Source: Candidatus Tharpella sp. (GTDB lineage Bacteria > Desulfobacterota > Anaeroferrophillalia > Anaeroferrophillales > Tharpellaceae). From it: DNA of 5,831 nt. The position numbers were made by a program, and so were the translations under genes. The notes below the pieces were generated by a model. The model did not search any database and was not told the DNA's origin. It saw nothing but the letters and a program-made list of their open reading frames with translations. Location: contig JAGGTT010000301.1 of the NCBI GenBank assembly GCA_021163565.1, positions 1 to 5,831 on the forward strand. The letters are read 5' to 3'. The first letter of the stretch is position 1. The number at the start of each line of letters is the position of its first letter. Below are positions 1-5,831 of the stretch, one piece after another.

Positions 1-2178
1 ATGCCCTACTCAGAGGTCGACCGGATTGCCAAACTGGTTCCGACTGATCTCGGTATGACCCTGAAAAAAGCTGAAGCCCAGGAGCCGGAACTTGCCCGCC
101 TGCGTCAGGGAAATGCTCTGGAGAGAGAGCTTCTTGAGGTCGCCCATTCACTTGAAGGTCTCAACCGACACGCCTCGGTTCATGCCGCAGGTGTGGTGGT
201 AACTGATCAGCCGCTGGTTGATTATCTACCACTTTATAAGGGTGCCAAAGAGGGTGATGTCATTGTCACTCAGTACGATATGGGGTTTGTCGAAGAACTG
301 GGTCTGATAAAGTTTGACTTTCTGGGGTTGAAAACTCTGACGGTTATCGATAACGCCTTAAAAATAATCAACCTCAGTGTTGCGGATGAAGCTCAGCGAT
401 TTGATATCAGCACAATTCCCCTAGATGATGAAAAAACCTATAAATTGCTCTCATCCGGAGCCGCGGTCGGGGTATTTCAACTTGAAAGCAGCGGCATGCA
501 GGATCTTTTGGTCCGTCTCAAGCCGGGTTGTTTTGAGGACATTATTGCTCTCGTGGCTCTCTATCGTCCCGGCCCCATTGAGAGCGGAATGATCGACGAT
601 TTCATCGCCTGTAAGCACGGTCGGCAGAAGGTTGAATATCTGTTGCCTGAACTTGAATCGATTCTCAAAGAAACCTACGGCGTTATCGTCTATCAGGAAC
701 AGGTTATGCAAGTTGCGCAGAAGCTGGCGGGTTACTCCCTGGGACAAGCTGATATTCTGCGTAAGGCTATGGGTAAGAAGAAAGCTGATGTCATGGCCTC
801 CCAACGTGAGAGTTTTCTCAACGGGGCTCGTGAAAATAATATTGATCCCGACAAAGCTGAAGCAATCTTTGATCTGATGGCACAGTTTGCGGAATACGGT
901 TTCAATAAGTCGCATTCCACCGCCTACGGCTACATCGCATACCAGACCGCCTACTTAAAGGCTCACTACCCGGTTGAGTTCATGGCCGGGTTGCTGATGG
1001 AAGATATGAACAACACCGACAAGGTGATAAAGAATATCGCTGAATGTCGGAGTATGGGAATTAAGGTGCTGCCACCTGATATCAACGTCAGTGAACTTTC
1101 ATTTACGGTGATTGATGACAATATCAGGTTTGGTCTGGCGGCCGTCAAGAATGTCGGAGTTAAAGCAGCTGCGGAAATTATCCGGGTACGTGAGATTGAG
1201 GGTAGATACTCGTCACTGTTTGATCTTTGTCGCCGGATAGATCTTTCCCGGGTTAACCGCCGGGTGCTTGAAAGTCTCGTCAAGGCCGGAGCTTTTGATG
1301 AGGAGAATATTGCCCGAGCCAGACTTTTTGCGGCAATTGATACTGCCATGGAGAGCGGTCATTCAGCATCCCGCGACCGGGTCTGCGGCCAGCAGTCGCT
1401 TTTTGCTTTTGCCGGGGATGAACCTATTTTCGACGAGGCTTGTTATCCGGAGGATGTGTTAACCTGGGATGACAAGGAGGAGCTGGTTTTCGAGCGTGAT
1501 GTTCTGGGCTTCTATTTAAGCAGCCATCCGTTACAGCGGCATGTGGATGAGCTCCAGCGCTGCACCACGGCAAATACCGCGGAGTTGGTGAACTGTGGTA
1601 ATTCGTCTTCAGCCCGGATTGGCGGCCTTTTGAATTCAGTCCGCAGTAAACGCACTCGCTCTGGAAAATTAATGGCTTTTGCCGTGCTTGAGGATCTGTA
1701 CGGCTCGGTTGAAGTCACTCTTTTTGAGGAAACCTATCTTAAAGCCAAAGATTATATTGTTGATGATGAGCCGCTGGTCCTAGAAGGGCGGGTTGAGATA
1801 AATGATGACCAGACCAAGGCCAAGATGATTGTCAGTGAGGTTTTCGGTCTGGATGAAGCACTTTCGACTGTAATCGAAAAAGTCGAGTTTAATCTTTCAT
1901 ACGAACAGTCGGCTCCGGCCCGGCTGGCCCTGTTGCAGGATGTTCTTGAACGTCATAAAGGCACGATCCCGGCTTTTATCAATCTCAGGATGCCTGAGTG
2001 CCGGATTGTCATGGCGCTGGAAAATTTTCCTCTGCAACCTTCAGCCGACCTTGTGCATGATGTAAACAATATTTATAACGGCAGCCGGATTGTGGAGTTT
2101 GTCGCGTCTGAAAAAATAATCGAGCCGCAGCCGGAAAACGGCAGAAGATACTCCCGGCAAAAAGGTAAGAACCAGTAA
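1..2178 (+). CDS. dnaE: DNA polymerase III subunit alpha, C-terminal part (5' end outside window)
   Basis: This is the catalytic subunit of the replicative DNA polymerase III holoenzyme, which extends primers on both strands at the fork. The 725 visible codons align from about residue 450 of the roughly 1160-residue E. coli protein. The PHP domain and the first two palm aspartates therefore lie upstream; the ATG at position 1 is an internal Met, not the start. Visible landmarks are the third catalytic Asp in KFDFLGL (D106), LYRPGPIESGM (187-197), YGVIVYQEQVMQ (226-237), LRKAMGKKK (253-261) and YGFNKSHSTAYGYIAYQTAYLK (from 299). A helix-hairpin-helix-like GLAAVKNVG follows (378-386), then a beta-clamp-binding pentapeptide QQSLF (464-468), VLGFYLSSHPL (501-511) and an OB fold (about 538-615). 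The tail should be the tau-binding part. The frame is intact, and it ends in TAA 97 bases before pckA. The family assignment is very secure; only completeness upstream is unknown. Confidence 0.97.
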   Translation: MPYSEVDRIAKLVPTDLGMTLKKAEAQEPELARLRQGNALERELLEVAHSLEGLNRHASVHAAGVVVTDQPLVDYLPLYKGAKEGDVIVTQYDMGFVEELGLIKFDFLGLKTLTVIDNALKIINLSVADEAQRFDISTIPLDDEKTYKLLSSGAAVGVFQLESSGMQDLLVRLKPGCFEDIIALVALYRPGPIESGMIDDFIACKHGRQKVEYLLPELESILKETYGVIVYQEQVMQVAQKLAGYSLGQADILRKAMGKKKADVMASQRESFLNGARENNIDPDKAEAIFDLMAQFAEYGFNKSHSTAYGYIAYQTAYLKAHYPVEFMAGLLMEDMNNTDKVIKNIAECRSMGIKVLPPDINVSELSFTVIDDNIRFGLAAVKNVGVKAAAEIIRVREIEGRYSSLFDLCRRIDLSRVNRRVLESLVKAGAFDEENIARARLFAAIDTAMESGHSASRDRVCGQQSLFAFAGDEPIFDEACYPEDVLTWDDKEELVFERDVLGFYLSSHPLQRHVDELQRCTTANTAELVNCGNSSSARIGGLLNSVRSKRTRSGKLMAFAVLEDLYGSVEVTLFEETYLKAKDYIVDDEPLVLEGRVEINDDQTKAKMIVSEVFGLDEALSTVIEKVEFNLSYEQSAPARLALLQDVLERHKGTIPAFINLRMPECRIVMALENFPLQPSADLVHDVNNIYNGSRIVEFVASEKIIEPQPENGRRYSRQKGKNQ

Positions 2179-2265
2179 ACAGCCATAATTTATTAAAGTC
2201 GGTCCGGATGCTATTAAACTGGGCTGCACAGAGAGTAAACCTGTAACTTTAACCTATTGTAAGTC

Positions 2266-2270
2266 GAGGA
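2266..2270 (+). promoter_or_regulatory. Ribosome binding site deciding the pckA start
   Basis: GAGGA lies just before two adjacent in-frame ATG codons at 2273 and 2276. Spacing is 2 bases to the first and 5 bases to the second, so the second ATG is the more plausible start. The 97-base gap after dnaE (2179-2275) shows no hairpin followed by a T-run and no strong sigma-70 promoter. Whether pckA has its own promoter or is read through from dnaE cannot be settled from sequence. Confidence 0.55.
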
Positions 2271-2275
2271 CAATG

Positions 2276-3919
2276 ATGAGTAAAAGAGCAGTAGTTGATG
2301 CAATGTTGGAAGCCCGCGAGCGGGTTGCCGAAAATCCGGCGCGACCGGATATGATCAGAATGGCAGTTGATAATCGTGAGGTCATAATTGCCGCTAACGG
2401 TGCTTTAGCGACTTGGACACCGCCCGAATCAACCGGTCGCAGCCCAAAAGACACCCTGATTGTCAAAAGAGCCACAAGTGAATCCAAGATCGATTGGGAT
2501 TCACCTAATAATATCCCGGTTTCGGAAGAGACTTTTGAGATGCTTTTTTCCGACGCGGTTGAGGTTTTAAGCAAAAAAAGTGATCTTTATGTGACTGATC
2601 GGGTTTTGGGAGCCGACTCGGCTTATGCTTTGCCTGTAAAGACAGTCACCGATCAAGCTCTGACTGCTCTTTTCACGGACAACATGTTTCGTCCCATACC
2701 GGATGATATTGAAAAATCTTTTTTTTCCGATAGAGAGTTCACGTTGCTGGCCCTGCCTTACGATAAACTTGACCGGGATCGCTATCAGGGCCGCCTGCGT
2801 AATCTCGCTGACGGTAAGGCTTCCGATCTGGCAGTGGTTATTGATCTTGATCAACGGGTTGGGATCGTCTACGGCTCAGCCTACTGTGGTTCAGTAAAAA
2901 AACTGATGTTCTCAGTGATGAACTACATGTTGCCGGAAGTCGGAATTCTGCCGCTGCACTGCTCGGCAAATGAGGGTCCGAATGGTCATGTGGCGCTGTT
3001 GCTGGGTCTCTCCGGAACCGGCAAGACCACACTTTCGGCCGACCCTGAACGGGCCCTGCTCGGAGATGACGAACATGGGTGGAGTGATGTCGGAGTAGCC
3101 AATTTTGAAAACGGTTGTTATGCCAAGATGATCAATATCGATGCCGAAAAAGAGCCTGAAATATACCAGGCGATCATGCATGAGGATGACTACTTGAATC
3201 ATGGTTCGATTGTCGAGAACGCGATGGTCTATCCGAATGGTTTTTTTGATTTTGATGATGAACGCCTGACTCCAAACTCCCGAGGTTCATACCTGTTGTC
3301 GGAACTGAGTAATATCAAACCTTCATCCGTTGCCGGCCATCCGCAGACGATCCTTTTTCTTACGGCTGATGCCAACGGAGTTCTGCCACCAATCAGCAAA
3401 CTTGATCCGGCTCAGGCAATGTTATGGTTTTTAATGGGTTACACCAGTAAACTGGCAGGTACGGAAACCGGAATTACCGAACCGGTCACCACCTTCTCCC
3501 GGTTCTTTGGAGAACCTTTCATGCCCTGCAATCCGGACGTTTATGCAGGCATGCTCGGAGCCCGGATGGAGAGTTATAAATCTGAGGTTTTTCTTGTTAA
3601 TACCGGTTGGAGCGGCGGCCCCTTCGGTGAGGGCGAGCGCATGGATATCAAATTGACCCGGGCGTTGGTGAAAGCGGCAATGAACGGTGATTTAGCTGAA
3701 GTAGATTACATTCACGATCCGGTTTTCCATGTCATGATTCCGCAAAGCTGTCCCGGAGTTGAGGCTAAGATCCTGAATCCACGAGATACCTGGCGGGATG
3801 CTAATACTTACGACAAACGGGCCCAAAAGCTGGCGGGTGAATTTGCCATTCATTTCGAAAAGGCCTATGGTAATAAAAATATCGTGCCTGAAGTCGCCAG
3901 GCAGTGTCCCGGACGGTAG
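2276..3919 (+). CDS. pckA: Phosphoenolpyruvate carboxykinase (ATP-dependent)
   Basis: This enzyme interconverts oxaloacetate + ATP and phosphoenolpyruvate + CO2 + ADP in the cytosol, usually as the first committed gluconeogenic step. At 547 residues it is full length (E. coli PckA is 540). Numbered from the second Met, the substrate-binding TGRSPKD is at 53-59 (Arg55). The segment SAYCGSVKKLMFSVMNY (201-217) carries the metal-ligand Lys209, and HCSAN (228-232) carries the metal-ligand His. The P-loop GLSGTGKTT (244-252) has Lys250; kinase-2/metal GDDEHGW (263-269) has both aspartates; NSRGSY has Arg336. P-loop and GDDEHGW spacing marks the ATP family, not the GTP family. NTGWSGGPFGEGERM (442-456) has the longer loop found in many bacterial homologues; E. 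coli is shorter there. An ATG three bases upstream (2273) is an alternative start with worse Shine-Dalgarno spacing. The gene is codirectional with dnaE, without functional kinship, and is closed by its own terminator. All catalytic residues looked for are present. Confidence 0.97.
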   Translation: MSKRAVVDAMLEARERVAENPARPDMIRMAVDNREVIIAANGALATWTPPESTGRSPKDTLIVKRATSESKIDWDSPNNIPVSEETFEMLFSDAVEVLSKKSDLYVTDRVLGADSAYALPVKTVTDQALTALFTDNMFRPIPDDIEKSFFSDREFTLLALPYDKLDRDRYQGRLRNLADGKASDLAVVIDLDQRVGIVYGSAYCGSVKKLMFSVMNYMLPEVGILPLHCSANEGPNGHVALLLGLSGTGKTTLSADPERALLGDDEHGWSDVGVANFENGCYAKMINIDAEKEPEIYQAIMHEDDYLNHGSIVENAMVYPNGFFDFDDERLTPNSRGSYLLSELSNIKPSSVAGHPQTILFLTADANGVLPPISKLDPAQAMLWFLMGYTSKLAGTETGITEPVTTFSRFFGEPFMPCNPDVYAGMLGARMESYKSEVFLVNTGWSGGPFGEGERMDIKLTRALVKAAMNGDLAEVDYIHDPVFHVMIPQSCPGVEAKILNPRDTWRDANTYDKRAQKLAGEFAIHFEKAYGNKNIVPEVARQCPGR

Positions 3920-3950
3920 AGATCTGAACGATAGAGATAGTCTTAACGTG

Positions 3951-3990
3951 AGAAGGCACAAAGCAGAAAAAGCTTTGTGCCTTCTTTTTT
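3951..3990 (+). terminator. Rho-independent terminator of pckA
   Basis: A perfect 14-bp stem (AGAAGGCACAAAGC at 3951-3964 pairing with 3972-3985) encloses a 7-base A-rich loop. A run of six T (3985-3990) follows at once. It begins 32 bases after the pckA stop codon and points the right way for pckA. There is no A-run on the 5' side, so it should not work efficiently for transcripts arriving from uppP on the opposite strand. Confidence 0.95.
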
Positions 3991-4106
3991 AGTGATAATT
4001 TTTAAGCTGAGCAAAAAAACTGACAACTGTTGCTTATGGAGAAAAATGGTTTTGACCGGATGCACAGATTATTCTTTATCTATAATGCTGGAATCTATCA
4101 GATGCC

Positions 4107-4122
4107 TGTGGATAAATTATCC
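4107..4122. other. DnaA-box-like 9-mer within a short palindrome at the uppP stop
   Basis: Positions 4107-4115 read TGTGGATAA, the exact complement of the consensus DnaA box TTATCCACA. They form part of the 13-base palindrome GGATAA-A-TTATCC (4110-4122), which covers the uppP stop codon. No second consensus box was found nearby. A specific 9-mer is expected about 0.04 times in a window this size on both strands, so chance cannot be excluded. Confidence 0.3.
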
Positions 4123-4911
4123 CGTAAATGACAGTAGCAGGGCGGCACTGCCGACAATCACACAGTAGATGGAGAAGATCCGTAAACGTCTCTCTCTGAT
4201 TATCATAAGCAGAAGTTTAAGCGCTAAAAGGCCGGTTAGCAGGGCGGCCAGGGCCCCGCATAACGATGCCGGGATCTGCTCTGTCGGAATATCGCTTATC
4301 TCTTTAAAATTCAGCAGCGCCGCTCCGCTGATTGCCGGAATTGAGAGTAGAAAAGAGAACCGGGCGGCCTTCTCCGGCTCTATCCCAAGCATCATGGCCA
4401 CAGAGATTGTCGATCCTGAACGTGAAATCCCCGGGATAATGGCCAGACCCTGAGTTATGCCAATCAGGACGGCATCACTTATGCGGCCCCAGCCTTCCTT
4501 CTTGAATTCTCTCGGAATCTCAGCCAGCCACAAAAACAGGGCTGTCACCAGTAACATGACGCCGACGACATCAAGCCGGTCAAAAAGAGAGACAAAAATC
4601 TTTTTTCCAGCCAGCCCGATTATTCCGGTCGGAATAGTTGCCAGGATCAACAATAGCAGAAGATGGCGCTGTTGCGAAGCTTCGGCACTTTTTGTGTAGA
4701 GTGACTTGAATAATAAAAACAGATCCCGGCGAAAGAATATTATTACCGCCAGAAGAGTTGCCAGGTGGAGAAGTACCTCAAAAACTATCCCGGTCTGCTG
4801 CCAGCCGGGAAGCAGGTGTTCAGCGATCACCAGATGACCGGAACTGCTGACCGGCAGAAATTCGGTTAGACCTTGAATTATTCCGAGGATGATTGCATTT
4901 ATTACAGACAA
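4117..4911 (-). CDS. uppP: Undecaprenyl-diphosphatase (UppP/BacA family)
   Basis: This integral membrane phosphatase converts undecaprenyl diphosphate to undecaprenyl phosphate, recycling the lipid carrier for peptidoglycan and other envelope polymers. Overexpression of family members gives bacitracin resistance. The 264-residue length is normal. Family signature one, QGLTEFLPVSSSGHL (13-27), supplies the (E/Q)xxxE motif as Q13/E17 plus His26. Signature two, PGISRSGSTIS (160-170), supplies the catalytic-site Arg164. Hydrophobic segments lie near 40-60, 82-101, 112-131, 183-203, 215-235 and 243-262, with the two signatures in shorter re-entrant-like stretches. The start is a TTG: an in-frame TAA lies three codons upstream (4923-4921), and the conserved N-terminus begins right at this codon. 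The gene converges on pckA and diverges from the flavoprotein gene. No intrinsic terminator was found in the 126 bases beyond its stop. Confidence 0.96.
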   Translation of the reverse strand: MSVINAIILGIIQGLTEFLPVSSSGHLVIAEHLLPGWQQTGIVFEVLLHLATLLAVIIFFRRDLFLLFKSLYTKSAEASQQRHLLLLLILATIPTGIIGLAGKKIFVSLFDRLDVVGVMLLVTALFLWLAEIPREFKKEGWGRISDAVLIGITQGLAIIPGISRSGSTISVAMMLGIEPEKAARFSFLLSIPAISGAALLNFKEISDIPTEQIPASLCGALAALLTGLLALKLLLMIIRERRLRIFSIYCVIVGSAALLLSFTG

Positions 4912-4918
4912 GGGAAAG

Positions 4919-4923
4919 CCTTA
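4919..4923 (-). promoter_or_regulatory. Ribosome binding site of uppP
   Basis: On the minus strand TAAGG (4923-4919) sits 7 bases before the TTG start, a proper Shine-Dalgarno distance. The TAA part is also an in-frame stop, which excludes any upstream extension of uppP. This supports TTG as the true start. Confidence 0.6.
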
Positions 4924-5109
4924 TGATTTCAGGGTTGAAGTGTCTTTGCCGCCGTCCAGTTAACAGGGGATATAGTGTTTGTCAAGGACAATATGCTGCT
5001 TTTTTAACATGATTTGATAATGGCGCACTAAAAATGTGCAGGATCATTTTTTTGCCTTCTGTTTTAATGCCGATAGCTTCGAACCTTGTTTTTTTTATTT
5101 TTTTTTGCT

Positions 5110-5127
5110 ATTGCTTGTTAACAGCTT
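5110..5127 (+). repeat. 18-bp direct repeat, copy 1
   Basis: The sequence is ATTGCTTGTTAACAGCTT. It matches copy 2 (5288-5305) at 17 of 18 positions, the one difference being C/G at position 5; the last 13 bases are identical. Each copy contains the self-complementary octamer TGTTAACA, which could suit a dimeric DNA-binding protein. It follows the T8-A-T9 tract. Confidence 0.6.
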
Positions 5128-5195
5128 GAAATCATTGTCGATCAATTCTTATCAAACATTTTTCAAGTATATCTTATAATCTTCTTGACATTTAT

Positions 5196-5257
5196 AACCT
5201 ATTGAAAATTATTGGTAAAACTATATCTAATAATTTTAGTGAGATTTTTCATAGGTT
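5196..5257. repeat. Nested inverted repeats in the AT-rich spacer
   Basis: The outer arms AACCTAT(T)GAAAA (5196-5208) and TTTTCATAGGTT (5246-5257) are complementary over 12 bp with one bulged T. An inner perfect 9-bp pair, AAAATTATT (5205-5213) with AATAATTTT (5229-5237), shares bases with the outer pair, so two partly exclusive folds are possible. It is not a standard terminator on either strand. Low complexity raises the chance background. Confidence 0.45.
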
Positions 5258-5287
5258 TTTCTCCATAAGATAATTATGACTACCTTT

Positions 5288-5305
5288 ATTGGTTGTTAAC
5301 AGCTT
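5288..5305 (+). repeat. 18-bp direct repeat, copy 2
   Basis: The sequence is ATTGGTTGTTAACAGCTT, 178 bases after copy 1 and in the same orientation. Immediately after it, TTTTCAACA (5304-5312) differs from the relaxed DnaA-box pattern TTWTNCACA at one position. AACAGGG after that (5309-5315) is shared with a GTTAACAGGGG near the uppP start (4959-4969). Confidence 0.6.
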
Positions 5306-5347
5306 TTCAACAGGGTGCTTATACCTTATGTAGACAATGTTGTGAAT

Positions 5348-5377
5348 TTGCCATAAATTATATAAAAGTGTTATATT
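5348..5377 (+). promoter_or_regulatory. Possible sigma-70-type promoter for the flavoprotein gene
   Basis: TTGCCA (5348-5353, 5/6 to TTGACA) and TATATT (5372-5377, 5/6 to TATAAT) are separated by 18 bases. This would give a leader of roughly 120 bases before the ATG at 5503. AT-rich DNA produces such matches easily, so this is only the best of several candidates. Confidence 0.25.
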
Positions 5378-5380
5378 TTA

Positions 5381-5414
5381 TTGCTAATAAATTTGTTACA
5401 TATTTTTTTAGCAA
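5381..5414. repeat. Inverted repeat upstream of the flavoprotein gene
   Basis: TTGCTAA (5381-5387) and TTAGCAA (5408-5414) form a perfect 7-bp inverted repeat. A further AAAT/ATTT pairing inside would extend it past a bulge. It lies just after the candidate -10 box, so it could be an operator or a leader hairpin. Confidence 0.35.
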
Positions 5415-5491
5415 CTTATTTAATTGAATTTACAGAAGATTTCAGATAGAAAGGGTTGCCGACTCTTGTCTAGATATCAGAATCACATTCC

Positions 5492-5497
5492 AAGGGG
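5492..5497 (+). promoter_or_regulatory. Ribosome binding site of the flavoprotein gene
   Basis: AAGGGG lies 5 bases before the ATG at 5503 and fixes this as the start. The N-terminus that follows is the expected first beta strand and phosphate loop of a flavodoxin-like fold. Confidence 0.7.
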
Positions 5498-5502
5498 AAA
5501 TT

Positions 5503-5831
5503 ATGAAAAAGAATATTGTCGCGCTGATCCTTTCACCGCGTGAATCAGGTAATTGTGAAGTTCTAATTAAAGAGGTCTGCCGCCATATCCCTGAGGAACA
5601 TGAACTAACCCTGGTACGCCTGACCGGTAAAGATATAAAACCTTGTAAAGGATGTTACGCTTGTCTCGTGAGTGGCAGTTGTCCGCTGGATGATGATTTT
5701 CTAGAGGTTGCCGAAGCCATGGCAAAATCCGATGCTCTGATCATTGCTTCACCGACCTATTTTATCGGGGCCAACGGAGTCTTAAAGGTTTTTCTTGACC
5801 GCTGCCTGCAACTCTTTTCAGCAAAGTTCAG
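5503..5831 (+). CDS. Flavodoxin-fold NAD(P)H-dependent oxidoreductase, iron-sulfur flavoprotein (Isf)-like (3' end outside window)
   Basis: The first 109 codons are visible and the frame is still open at the window edge. The protein starts with a beta strand, VALILSP, then SPRESGN (11-17), the FMN-phosphate loop position of the FMN_red/flavodoxin-2 fold. Next come four cysteines, Cys48, 51, 54 and 60, spaced CX2CX2CX5C in KPCKGCYACLVSGSC. After them lie the strand ALIIASPTYF (78-87) and GANGVLKVFLDR (89-100), the usual substrate/FMN-side loop of the family. The compact cysteine spacing is that of the [4Fe-4S]-binding motif of Isf from methanogens and anaerobic bacteria, which passes electrons between an iron-sulfur cluster and FMN. 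Related proteins keep only some of the cysteines and act as plain NAD(P)H:FMN or quinone reductases. The cluster is therefore inferred, and the physiological partner and substrate are unknown. The protein is probably cytosolic, as no signal peptide is seen. It diverges from uppP and has no clear functional link to its neighbours. Confidence 0.85.
   Translation, partial: MKKNIVALILSPRESGNCEVLIKEVCRHIPEEHELTLVRLTGKDIKPCKGCYACLVSGSCPLDDDFLEVAEAMAKSDALIIASPTYFIGANGVLKVFLDRCLQLFSAKF

Larger units (their letters stand above)
4912..5502. other. 591-bp AT-rich divergent intergenic region
   Basis: No convincing protein gene lies between the divergent uppP and flavoprotein genes. Hand counting gives 91 G+C in 360 bases for 5101-5460 (about 25%), against about 50% in the flanking genes. 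The region holds T-tracts of 5 or more bases near 5000, 5047, 5089-5106 (T8-A-T9), 5159, 5245, 5256 and 5403. It also has an 18-bp direct repeat and two inverted repeats, listed separately. TTGACA, a consensus -35 hexamer, occurs on the minus strand at 4985-4980 and on the plus strand at 5185-5190, and a perfect TATAAT on the plus strand at 5175-5180. None of these has a well-spaced partner. The region presumably holds the promoters of both flanking genes; its unusual length and composition are unexplained. Confidence 0.7.

Noticed and set aside
1..3. ATG at the first base as a genuine start of a short DnaE
   Set aside because: It aligns inside the polymerase core, after the PHP domain and two catalytic aspartates. 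A polymerase lacking these would be dead, and the window edge is the simpler cause.
451..915. 154-codon open frame on the minus strand inside dnaE
   Set aside because: It lies wholly antisense to strongly conserved polymerase motifs, resembles no family I recognise and is explained by dnaE codon use.
4052..4086. TTGACC and a perfect TATAAT on the plus strand, a possible antisense promoter into uppP
   Set aside because: The spacing is 23 bases, well outside the 16-18 range, and there is no better -35 or extended -10 element for the TATAAT.
3977..4168. 63-codon plus-strand frame between pckA and uppP
   Set aside because: It starts with GTG inside the terminator's 3' arm, has no ribosome binding site, and overlaps the uppP end.
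4169..4699. Two plus-strand frames (94 and 80 codons) opposite uppP
   Set aside because: They are shadows of the conserved uppP membrane-protein sequence and have no credible start signals.
5021..5053. GCAC-loop-GTGC followed by T7, a possible terminator
   Set aside because: The stem has only 4 bp, then a mismatch, and the T-run starts six bases after the stem.
5195..5204. TAACCTATTG, shared with the region before pckA (2250-2259)
   Set aside because: A shared 10-mer is expected several times by chance in a window of this size.

Overview
The window reads as ordinary chromosomal DNA from an anaerobic, probably Gram-negative bacterium. The lineage is inferred, not proven. A Desulfobacterota/Desulfuromonas-like host would fit three things: the type of ATP-dependent PEP carboxykinase, a clostridial/archaeal/delta-type iron-sulfur flavoprotein, and the moderate (about 50%) GC of the genes. 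No mobile element, CRISPR array, tRNA or rRNA was seen.

Layout. Positions 1-2178 (+) hold the C-terminal 725 codons of dnaE, the replicative DNA polymerase III alpha subunit; the gene begins upstream of the window. After a 97-base gap comes pckA (2276-3919, +), an ATP-type phosphoenolpyruvate carboxykinase. It is closed by a textbook rho-independent terminator with a 14-bp perfect stem (3951-3990). A short 126-base gap separates this from uppP (4117-4911, -), the undecaprenyl-diphosphatase of cell-wall carrier-lipid recycling, which faces pckA and starts with TTG. A 591-base gene-free stretch (4912-5502) then lies between uppP and a divergent gene at 5503 (+). That gene is cut by the window end and encodes a flavodoxin-fold protein with a compact four-cysteine motif of the iron-sulfur flavoprotein (Isf) type.

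The four genes serve separate housekeeping roles: replication, gluconeogenesis/anaplerosis, envelope lipid recycling and redox. They do not look like one pathway or system. dnaE and pckA are codirectional with no terminator visible between them, so read-through is possible.

The least explained part is the divergent intergenic region. Its segment 5101-5460 is about 25% GC by hand count, against about 50% in the genes. It carries long T-tracts, an 18-bp direct repeat (17/18 identical), two sizeable inverted repeats and a possible 17-codon reading frame. I could not assign it a function; a long regulatory region, an sRNA locus or an origin-like element are the options. I found no convincing evidence of a previously undescribed multi-gene system here.
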